The notes beneath the pieces were generated by a model. The model ran no database searches. It saw only the letters and a program-made list of their open reading frames with translations, and was not told where the DNA came from. A program made the position numbers and the translations under genes. A stretch of DNA of 64,000 bases from Physella acuta (lineage: Eukaryota; Mollusca; Gastropoda; Physidae), in NCBI RefSeq assembly GCF_028476545.1, contig NW_026731680.1:780501-844500 (forward strand). The letters are read 5' to 3'. Positions 1 to 8,990 of the stretch are shown here, in pieces. Position 1 is the stretch's first letter; each line of letters begins with the position of its first letter.

Positions 1-265
1 TAGACATTGAAATATGTGTATGTATTTTATATGATCACTCTATATAAATTGATCAAATCCGTATTCTTGTCAATGTTAGAAACTTTTCGATTATTAACAA
101 AATCCGATTGTAGCATTAAATTCACTGTAATTTTCATTAGCTACTTTTTAATAGTCAGAATATTTTTTTAAAGAGCGATAAGGCAAAATTTTAAAGAAAA
201 ATGAGGCAATTAAAAGAAAATTGAGAGTGATTAGGTTATATTTACGAAAGTTATCTTTTCCATAG

Positions 266-3200
266 GCGTGCCCAGTGCCTGATTGAGAAACAGCCAATCA
301 GCGAAGTCCTTCCATACGTCGACCAGCGTCTGCTGGGTCAAGAGTTGCCACCAGACGAACAATGTAAACAGATTTATGGCGCCAAATCTTTCTACTGTAG
401 GGTTCGTGGCCGTTCAGATTTTGTTGACGAATTTACTTGACAAGTTGCATTGAAGTTATCTTGACCAATCTTCTAGACAAATCTCCTTACAAATTTGCTA
501 GACAAATTACCGTAATCAATTTTCTTTGCCGATCCTTTCGACTACTTTTCTTGACGCAATTTCTTTGACAAATGATCTCGACGATTTTTCTTGACAAATT
601 TTCCTAACATTTGCTTAACAAATTAAATTATCAACACCTCACTCATTAAGTAAAACAAGTTTAATGGACTTTAGTAAAAATAAGGGTACAAAACCTCTCG
701 GGGGGGGGGGGGGGGCAACCTTTCCTCTAATCAGTGGCGTAGCCAGGATCGTCTCAAGGGGGGGGGGGGGTCCAATTTTTACCCGGGGACAAACTTTCGA
801 TTTGCACCCCCCTCTCAAACTTTCGATTTGCACCCCCCCCTCATACCTTTTATATATATACCGAGGGGTCTATGGGGGGGTATGACCCCCCTAACCCCCC
901 ACTGCCTACGCCACTGCTCTAAAGTCTAAAGCGAAAAAGCTAGTGTGCAACTTTTATTTTGTGTGCGCGGTTTTCTAAGTCTTATATAAGGCTAAAAGTA
1001 TTTTTAGAAAATCTCTGCGCGGCAGGTTCAAAACTACTGCGCGGCCGCACAACAGTGCAGCTTAAGGGGAACATGGGGGGGGGGGGGGTCGCTCTTCTCC
1101 CCTGAAGAGATGCCTGGAAGAAACTCTGGTTGTTTTGTGTTGTGTGGTTTTGTTTAGTTCTATTTTATTTTCTACCCTCTAAGTCTGACAAATCCCTGTA
1201 GTTTAAACAATACCATAAAAAAAAGTTGTCGCTGCGACTGATTAAAATATCGACTGGTATCTGCCCCTCCCCCCCCCACAGACAATCGAAGCTGGCGGCA
1301 ATGCCGGCGTGTGCACGTCCCTGTACTGTGCCGACCCTGGGGACCTAGAGATGTGCTACAGGACGGAGGCGCTGCACGGTACAACGTGTGGGGACCGTAG
1401 GGTGAGTACCTGGGGGTGGGGGGTGGGGATGGGGGGTGGGGTGGGGGATGTGCTACAGGACGGAGGCGCTGCACGGTACAACGTGTGGGGACCGTAGGGT
1501 GAGTACCTGGGGGTGGGGGGTGGGGATGGGGGGTGGGGTGGGGGATGTGCTACAGGACGGAGGCGCTGCACGGTACAACGTGTGGGGACCGTAGGGTGAG
1601 TACCTGGGGGTGGGGGGTGGGGATGGGGGGTGGGGTGGGGGATGTGCTACAGGACGGAGGCGCTGCACGGTACAACGTGTGGGGACCGTAGGGTGAGTAC
1701 CTGGGGGTGGAGGGTGGGGGTGGAGATGTGCTACAGGACGGAGGCGCTGCACGGTACAACGTGTGGGGACCGTAGGGTGAGTACCAGGGGGTGGGGACCT
1801 AGAGATGTGCTACAGGACGGAGGCGCTGCACGGTACAACGTGTGGGGACCGTAGGGTGAGTACCAGGGGGTGGGGGGTGGGGGTGGAGATGTGCTACAGG
1901 ACGGAGGCGCTGCACGGTACAACGTGTGGGGACCGTAGGGTGAGTACCTGGGGGTGGAGGGTGGGGGTGGGGGGTGGGGTGGGGGATGTGCTACAGGACG
2001 GAGGCGCTGCACGGTACAACGTGTGGGGACCGTAGGGTGAGTACCTGGGGGTGGAGGGTGGGGGTGGAGATGTGCTACAGGACGGAGGCGCTGCACGGTA
2101 CAACGTGTGGGGACCGTAGGGTGAGTACCAGGGGGTGGGGGGGTGGAGATGTGCTACAGGACGGAGGCGCTGCACGGTACAACGTGTGGGGACCGTAGGG
2201 TGAGTACACGGGGGGTGGGGGGTGGAGATGTGCTACAGGACGGAGGCGCTGCACGGTACAACGTGTGGGGACCGTAGGGTGAGTACCTGGGGGTGGAGGG
2301 ATGGAGATGTGCTACAGGACGGAGGCGCTGCACGGTACAAAGTGTGGGGACCGTAGGCTGAGTACCTGGGGGTGGGGGAGGGTGTGGGAGATGTGCTACA
2401 GGACGGAGGCGCTGCACGGTACAAAGTGTGGGGACCGTAGGCTGAGTACCTGGGGGTGGGGGAGGGTGTGGGAGATGTGCTACAGGACGGAGGCGCTGCA
2501 CGGTACAAAGTGTGGGGACCGTAGGCTGAGTACCTGGGGGTGGGGGAGGGTGTGGGGGTGGGGGAGGGTGTGGGAGATGTGCTACAGGACGGAGGCGCTG
2601 CACGGTACAACGTGTGGGGACCGTAGGGTGAGTACCTGGGGGTGGGGGGTGGTGGTGGAGATGTGCTACAGGACGGAGGCGCTGCACGGTACAACGTGTG
2701 GGGACCGTAGGGTGAGTACCTGGGGGTGGGGGGTGGGGATGGGGGGTGGGGTGGGGGATGTGCTACAGGACGGAGGCGCTGCACGGTACAACGTGTGGGG
2801 ACCGTAGGGTGAGTACCTGGGGGTGGGGGGTGGGGATGGGGGGTGGGGTGGGGGATGTGCTACAGGACGGAGGCGCTGCACGGTACAACGTGTGGGGACC
2901 GTAGGGTGAGTACCTGGGGGTGGAGGGTGGGGGTGGAGATGTGCTACAGGACGGAGGCGCTGCACGGTACAACGTGTGGGGACCGTAGGGTGAGTACCAG
3001 GGGGTGGGGACCTAGAGATGTGCTACAGGACGGAGGCGCTGCACGGTACAACGTGTGGGGACCGTAGGGTGAGTACCAGGGGGTGGGGGGTGGGGGTGGA
3101 GATGTGCTACAGGACGGAGGCGCTGCACGGTACAACGTGTGGGGACCGTAGGGTGAGTACCAGGGGGTGGGGGGTGGGGGTGGAGATGTGCTACAGGACG

Positions 3201-6200
3201 GAGGCGCTGCACGGTACAACGTGTGGGGACCGTAGGGTGAGTACCTGGGGGTGGAGGGTGGGGGTGGGGGGTGGGGTGGGGGATGTGCTACAGGACGGAG
3301 GCGCTGCACGGTACAACGTGTGGGGACCGTAGGGTGAGTACCTGGGGGTGGAGGGTGGGGGTGGAGATGTGCTACAGGACGGAGGCGCTGCACGGTACAA
3401 CGTGTGGGGACCGTAGGGTGAGTACCAGGGGGTGGGGGGGTGGAGATGTGCTACAGGACGGAGGCGCTGCACGGTACAACGTGTGGGGACCGTAGGGTGA
3501 GTACACGGGGGGTGGGGGGTGGAGATGTGCTACAGGACGGAGGCGCTGCACGGTACAACGTGTGGGGACCGTAGGGTGAGTACCTGGGGGTGGAGGGATG
3601 GAGATGTGCTACAGGACGGAGGCGCTGCACGGTACAAAGTGTGGGGACCGTAGGCTGAGTACCTGGGGGTGGGGGAGGGTGTGGGAGATGTGCTACAGGA
3701 CGGAGGCGCTGCACGGTACAAAGTGTGGGGACCGTAGGCTGAGTACCTGGGGGTGGGGGAGGGTGTGGGAGATGTGCTACAGGACGGAGGCGCTGCACGG
3801 TACAAATTGTGGGGACCGTAGGCTGAGTACCTGGGGGTGGGGGAGGGTGTGGGGGTGGGGGAGGGTGTGGGAGATGTGCTACAGGACGGAGGCGCTGCAC
3901 GGTACAACGTGTGGGGACCGTAGGGTGAGTACCTGGGGGTGGGGGGTGGTGGTGGAGATGTGCTATAGGACGGAGGCGCTGCACGGTACAACGTGTGGGG
4001 ACCGTAGGGTGAGTACCTGGGGCTGGGGGGTGGTGGTGGAGATGTGCTACAGGACGGAGGCGCTGCACGGTACAACGTGTGGGGACCGTAGGGTGAGTAC
4101 CTGGGGGTGGGGGTGGGGGTGGGGTGGAGATGTGCTACAGGACGGAGGCGCTGCACGGTACAACGTGTGGGGACCGTAGGATGAGTACACGGGGGTGGGG
4201 GGATGGAGATGTGCTACAGGACGGAGGCGCTGCACGGTACAACGTGTGGGGACCGTAGGGTGAGTACCTGGGGGGGGGAGGTGGAAGTGGGTGAATTGGG
4301 AAGTGAGTGGGAGGGTTAATTTTGGTAGATGGTGAGGGAGGAGGATTAGGGAGCATTCAGGATGTAAGGAAGTGGGTGTTGAGAAGGGTTACCTCGACAA
4401 ATATTTATGTTTTGTTTGTGTTCACATTATTGTTCTATTTATAGATGTGTGTATCCGGTCACTGTGTGACACACCCTAAGGCTCAACACGTCGATGGTAA
4501 GCTCGGTTAAATAACACACCTTGTATACACACGTTAATACCAGATAACACGCACACTGCACAAATGCACACACTCATGAATGCACACACACACACACTTA
4601 CAAACACACACACACTTACAAACACACACACACACTACAACACACACACACGCACACACGCACTCTACACAAACACACTCACGCATAAACGTAGTCATAG
4701 TTTGGTAACTAAACTCGGGGCAGGATAAAATACTATTTTCGTCATTCATTATTTTTACATTTTTTTTTAGGTACTAGTATGTAACTAAGTTAACATCTAT
4801 CGTAATGTAATATTGACCAATGTCCTACATCATGAGTTATATTTGACAAAAGACGGTACGTGATTGTTGATGGGTACAGAGGCGTAGCGACCCATTCCTG
4901 CGCCCGGGATCAACTTTGCGTCACCCCCGCCATTTATATACTAAAAGGCCCCTCATCCAGTAGTTGTATAGTTATTCATATTGGCAGACCCCCCCCCCCC
5001 CCCCCCTCCCCCCAGTACTTTTTTCCTTAACGGTTTTTATGTTGGTGTTGAAAAACTGATGTAGAAAACAGTTAATTAAGTCCTTAAAGCTAAGTATCAG
5101 TCTATGAACATTTTTTTGCTACCCGTTTCGGCGCCCCCTTAAGGTCGGCGCCCATGGCGGCCGCCCCACCCGCCCTCCCCTAGTTACGCCTCTGGTCGGG
5201 TAATAATACAGTATTTTAAAAGTTGTTTTTTTCCTCTCTTGAGTTATCGCTATCATTTCTGCAACTAGGTTCATGTATGTGTCTAACTAAATCTTCAATA
5301 AGTTATGCATTTGCTAGGCTTAGAGCCTAAGGTATGCAGCTGTTGGCTTAGGCTCAGGGTTAGGCTAATGACAGCAACACAAAAAAAGCAAAATCAGTAC
5401 ACCTTGTCGGCAAACATATAACAACCATGGCAGTTAAAAGTCTCATACAAATTGTCACTCCCCCCCCCCCTCCAGAGAGCTGCGTGTTCGGGGACGTCCA
5501 AGGCCAGCCGTTTAACGGCCGCTCGTGTCGTCAGCTCATCAGCACCTTCCCAGGCTACTGCTACCAGCATGCCGTCAAGGTCAGCTGCTGCGCCAGTTGT
5601 GCGGCTGTCTTCAGACCGGTCAGGGGTGAGTCGTTAGTGTAGGGAGTGGGTGGTACAGGGTTGGTTGGTTGGGGGTGAGTCGTTAGTGTAGGGAGTGGGT
5701 GGTATATGGTTGGTTGGGTGGGGTGAGTCGTTAGTGTAGGGAGTGGGTGGTACAGGGTTGGTTGGGTGGGGTGAGTCGTTAGTGTAGGGAGTGGGTGGTA
5801 CAGGGTTGGTTGGGTGGGGTGAGTCGTTAGTGTAGGGAGTGGGTGGTATATGGTTGGTTGGGTGGGGTGAGTCGTTAGTGTAGGGAGTGGGTGGTACAGG
5901 GTTGGTTGGGTGGGGTGAGTCGTTAGTGTAGGGAGTGAGTGGTACAGGGTTGGCTGGTTGTGGTGAGTCGTTAATGTAGGGAGTGAGTGGTACAGGGTTG
6001 GTTGGGTGGGGTGAGTCGTTAGTGTAGGGTGGGTGGTACAGGGTTGGCTGGGTGAAGAGAGTGGTTTTTTGGTTGTTTTATATGGTTAGCTGGTTGTGTT
6101 GAATGGTTTTAGGTTGTGTTTTATAAGGTCGTTTGGTGTCTTAAAGTCTTTGTTGTAAAATTGTGTTGAATGTTATTTCAGTTTTTTTATGGTGAGTTAA

Positions 6201-6258
6201 CTATACTGTACTTTAACCATAGGCTTACAACACATAGCCAAATGTTGACGATAGCCTG

Positions 6259-6340
<82 letters not shown>

Positions 6341-8778
6341 ACATTTGAACCTTGAACAAGCGTGTGAGTATGGTGACGTGAGCACTGGTTGTCAAAGCAC
6401 GTATTGTCAGTTGTATGACGAGCCCATGCACTGCTGTGGCACCTGTCAACTTGGTCAGCCGTACCCTCAGGCCTCGCTCGACATGACAGGTGGGTTGTCA
6501 TGCGTAGGTACATGTAGGTACACCACGGGTGTAGTTAGACAGTTCTGTCCATTGATGGAATCTTTGTTTATAGTGACATATACATATATTTTAACACTCA
6601 CACACAGACACATAGACACACAGTTACACACACAGTCACATACAAAAACACAGCAAGTTACATATCACGTGATGCCACTGATACTTCTAGTCTGCAGTGA
6701 CAGCCAGGACTTTGTCCTACCCGGGGGGTTAAAATGTCCTGATGTCCTTCAAGGCAATAAACACCTGTGTTACCAGCAGACCATCAGGGAGAGATGCTGT
6801 AGCTCTTGTAGTGTGGTCAGCTCAGGTGTTAGGGGTAAGTTTGTGTACCTGTAGCAGGTGTTAAGTTAAGGTCAATTCAGGTGTTAGGTGTAAGTTTGTG
6901 TACCTTTATTAGGTGTTAAGGTCAACTCAGGTGTTAGGGGTAAGTTTGTGTACCTTTATTAGGTGTTAAGGTCAACTCAGGTGTTAGGGGTAAGTTTGTA
7001 TACCTGTAGGTAAGGTCAACTCAGATGTTAGGGGTAAGTTTGTACACCTTTAGTAGGTGTTAAGGTAAGGTCAACTCAGGTGCTAGGGGTAAGTTTGTAC
7101 ACCTTTAGTAGGTGTTAAGGTCAACTCAGGTGCTAGGGGTAAGTTTGTACACCTTTAGTAGGTGTTAAGGTCAACTCAGGTGCTAGGGGTAAGTTTGTGT
7201 ACCTGCAGTAGGTGTTAAGGTAAGGTCAACTCAGGTGTTAGGGGTAAGTTTGTATACCTTTAGTAGGTGTTAAGGTAAGGTCAACTCAGGTGCTAGGGGT
7301 AAGTTTGTGTACCTGTAGGTAAGGTCAACTCAGGTGTTAGGGGTAAGTTTGTATACCTGTAGGTAAGGTCAACCCAGGTGTTAGGGGTAAGTTTGTGTAC
7401 CTGTAGGTAAGGTCAACTCAGGTGTTAGGGGTAAGTTTGTGTACCTGTAGGTAAGGTCAACTCAGGTGTTAGGGGTAAGTTTGTATACCTTTAGTAGGTG
7501 TTAAAGTAAGGTCAACTCAGGTGTTAGGGGTAAGTTTGTACACCTTTAGTAGGTGTTAAGGTAAGGTCAACTCAGGTGCTAGGGGTAAGTTTGTACACCT
7601 TTAGTAGGTGTTAAGGTCAACTCAGGTGCTAGGGGTAAGTTTGTACACCTTTAGTAGGTGTTAAGGTCAACTCAGGTGCTAGGGGTAAGTTTGTGTACCT
7701 GCAGTAGGTGTTAAGGTAAGGTCAACTCAGGTGTTAGGGGTAAGTTTGTATACCTTTAGTAGGTGTTAAGGTAAGGTCAACTCAGGTGCTAGGGGTAAGT
7801 TTGTGTACCTGTAGGTAAGGTCAACTCAGGTGTTAGGGGTAAGTTTGTATACCTGTAGGTAAGGTCAACCCAGGTGTTAGGGGTAAGTTTGTGTACCTGT
7901 AGGTAAGGTCAACTCAGGTGTTAGGGGTAAGTTTGTGTACCTGTAGGTAAGGTCAACTCAGGTGTTAGGGGTAAGTTTGTATACCTTTAGTAGGTGTTAA
8001 AGTAAAGTCAACTCAGGTGTTAGGGGTAAGTTTTTATACCTTTAGTAGGTGTTAAGGTAAGGTCAACTCAGGTGTTAGGGGTAAGTTTGTATACCTGTAG
8101 CAGGTGTGGATGGTAAGTTTGTACACCTGCTGCAAGGGTGGAGGGTAAGTTTGTATACCTGTAGCGGGGGTGGGGGGGGGGGTAAGTTTGTACACCTGTA
8201 TCGGGGGTGGAGGGTAAGTTTGTACACCTGCAGCAAGGGTGGAGGGTAAGTTTGTATACCTGTAGCGGGGGTGGGGGGTAAGTTTGTACACCTGTATTGG
8301 GGTGGAGGGTAAGTTTGTACACCTGTAGTTGCTGTGGAGGGTAAGTTTGTACACTTATAGCGAGCGACTTTACCACTACACATGTTTCATTAAAGTTTTT
8401 AATTAAAAAAACACAACAACTGAGAAATGCTGTTAAGACAATCGACAGAACGAGTTCGACTGGGTAAAGATTTTCGATACAAATAAAAAACAACAAAATT
8501 ACAACAAATATAATTTTGAAAGAAATATGATGTTTCTTTTATTTGAGTGTGGGTTGTCTCCCTCCCCAGGCTGTGAGTACGGGGACCACGCCCCCTGGAT
8601 GTGTGAAGCTCACCGGTCATGTGACACGAACCGCGACCTCTGCTGTGTCACGTGCGCTAGTACAGCTTCTATCAACTTCCGGTACCATGTTGAGTTGTGG
8701 ACCCTGAAACTAAGCTTGCATGGTCTGGCTATGCCGTTGATAGCAATTTTATTTTCTAGAATAATCTACAACAGTTAA
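266..8778 (+). CDS. Metalloprotease gene A, 3' part: cysteine-rich block plus four PLAC-like modules (5' end outside window)
   Basis: Coding exons read as 266-401, 1282-1401, 4445-4496, 5476-5625, 6361-6489, 6691-6834 and 8570-8778 (stop TAA 8776-8778), named here exons 11-17 after the complete paralogue downstream. They encode about 312 residues. Exons 11-13 form an ADAMTS-type cysteine-rich block (QCKQIYGAKSFYCR, then LYCADP, TTCGDRR, CVSGHC). Exons 14-17 each encode one six-cysteine PLAC/ShK-like module: CVFGD...GYCYQ...CCASC, CEYGD...CCGTC, CPDV...LCYQQ...CCSSC and CEYGD...CCVTC. The tail after the last module is moderately hydrophobic (LAMPLIAILF), which suggests a GPI-anchor signal or membrane tail. 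Exon phases match gene B throughout, and exons 11-14 have identical lengths (136, 120, 52, 150 nt). The catalytic exons should lie before position 1. Oddities: the exon 11 donor is weak (GTTCGT), and the exon 15 acceptor has almost no pyrimidine tract, following an (AT)n run. Every exon is open, so a pseudogene is not favoured. No thrombospondin type-1 repeat is visible, so this is not a classical ADAMTS. Confidence 0.82.
402..640. repeat. Degenerate ~20-bp tandem repeat after gene A exon 11
   Basis: Starting a few bases after the exon 11 donor, variants of 'cttgacaaattt' recur about every 20 bases to about 630. The units are strongly diverged, so this looks like an old minisatellite. Confidence 0.5.
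732..916. mobile_element. Small non-autonomous DNA element (MITE) with CAGTGGCGTAGCC termini
   Basis: The element is 185 bp, begins CAGTGGCGTAGCCAGG and ends GCCTACGCCACTG, giving imperfect terminal inverted repeats of about 14 bp. The interior is poly-G/poly-C plus a short duplicated segment ('caaactttcgatttgcac' twice) and has no coding capacity. CTCTAA follows the right end and a similar CTCTAAT precedes the left end, so a target duplication is possible but not exact. The CAGTG start suggests a hAT-type element. Confidence 0.6.
1073..1129 (-). mobile_element. Fragment of C-rich hAT-like MITE
   Basis: A poly-G run is followed by 'gaagagatgcctggaagaaa'. This is the reverse complement of the left end of the C-rich MITE seen more completely at 20848-21058, 42545-42743 and 44571-44866. 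Only one end is present here. Confidence 0.55.
1349..4275 (+). repeat. 34-copy minisatellite made of the end of gene A exon 12 plus its splice donor
   Basis: The last ~53 nt of exon 12 (from GATGTGCTACAGGACGG to GACCGTAGG), the donor GTGAGT and a G-rich linker recur tandemly with a period of about 75-105 bp. I count 34 exon-end copies including the genuine one. The exon-derived part is nearly invariant and variation is concentrated in the G-rich linker. In six copies (two groups of three, near 2318-2530 and 3614-3830) the donor GGTGAGT is changed to GCTGAGT, and one late copy has GATGAGT. A block of about 1.2 kb is itself duplicated: 1453-2690 resembles 2666-3990 with an offset of 1213, later 1297 after one extra unit. 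The long ORFs in several frames on both strands here are by-products of a unit length often divisible by three. Confidence 0.95.
4577..4680. repeat. (AC)n-rich microsatellite
   Basis: Interrupted CA repeats with 'cttacaaa' and 'cgcacac' variants, in gene A intron 13. Confidence 0.85.
4877..5194. mobile_element. hAT-like MITE with CAGAGGCGTAGC termini
   Basis: The element is 318 bp, starts CAGAGGCGTAGCGACC and ends TAGTTACGCCTCTG, giving terminal inverted repeats of about 13 bp. The flanking octamers GATGGGTA (left) and GTCGGGTA (right) match at 6 of 8 positions, which fits a diverged 8-bp hAT-type target duplication. It is GC-rich with a poly-C run and has no ORF. It is related in termini to the element at 732-916. 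Confidence 0.65.
5626..6055 (+). repeat. Donor-containing ~48-bp minisatellite after gene A exon 14
   Basis: About nine units of roughly 48 bp, each beginning GGGGTGAGTCGTTAGTG. The first unit is the real exon 14 donor (GTCAGG|GGTGAGT), so each unit carries a copy of the functional 5' splice site. Units are nearly identical apart from 'tacagg' versus 'tatatgg' variants. Confidence 0.93.
6262..6335. repeat. (AT)n microsatellite before gene A exon 15
   Basis: An uninterrupted (AT) run. It ends only about 25 bases before the exon 15 acceptor and leaves little room for a normal polypyrimidine tract. Confidence 0.97.
6817..8095 (+). repeat. Donor-containing 40-55-bp minisatellite after gene A exon 16
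   Basis: Units read 'caggtgttaggggtaagttt' plus GTACACC/GTGTACC and 'taggtgttaaggtcaactcag'. The first unit is the real end of exon 16 (GTCAGCTCAGGTGTTAGG|GGTAAGT), so the last ~18 coding bases and the donor are amplified, in about 28 copies. A block of roughly 0.5 kb (about 7040-7500) reappears almost unchanged at about 7530-7990, so the array also grew by a higher-order duplication. Most units keep GGTAAGT. Confidence 0.94.
8096..8360 (+). repeat. 33-bp variant minisatellite, continuation of the preceding array
   Basis: About eight units of roughly 33 bp: GGGTAAGTTTGTACACCTG followed by a variable 'cagcaagggtggag' segment. The GTAAGTTTGTA core is shared with the preceding array, so this is a shortened derivative that has lost the exon-derived part. 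Confidence 0.88.
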
Positions 8779-8821
8779 TCTCAATGTCCTAGCTACAACT
8801 ATATATGAATCTGTTGCTATA

Positions 8822-8827
8822 AATAAA
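8822..8827 (+). promoter_or_regulatory. Polyadenylation signal, gene A
   Basis: AATAAA lies 44 bases after the stop codon at 8778. It is the first canonical signal downstream. Confidence 0.6.
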
Positions 8828-8990
8828 TGTTTTTTAACATTTCATCTCTTACATATTTTTGCTACATTTAAAATTAATGTCAAAAGTAAGTTAAAGGGTA
8901 ATAAGTTTTTAGAAAGATTATTTGTTACTTTATCATTGTTAATTCCCTTTTTTATGCTGCCTTTTTATCCATGATATATAGTTTTATATA

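Noticed and set aside
1349-4275. CRISPR array
   Set aside because: Period and composition look array-like in places, but the variable parts are G-rich variants of one linker, not unrelated spacers. The genome is clearly eukaryotic with spliced genes.
1172-4356. Many overlapping ORFs on both strands (MQRLRPVAHL..., MCYRTEALHG...)
   Set aside because: They are translations of the exon-derived minisatellite; unit lengths often divide by three, so several frames stay open. None has unique sequence.
6187-6513. YIYIYI-type ORFs here and at 10.6, 18.3, 27.0, 30.3, 48.6, 49.5 and 59.7 kb
   Set aside because: Translations of (AT)n microsatellites.
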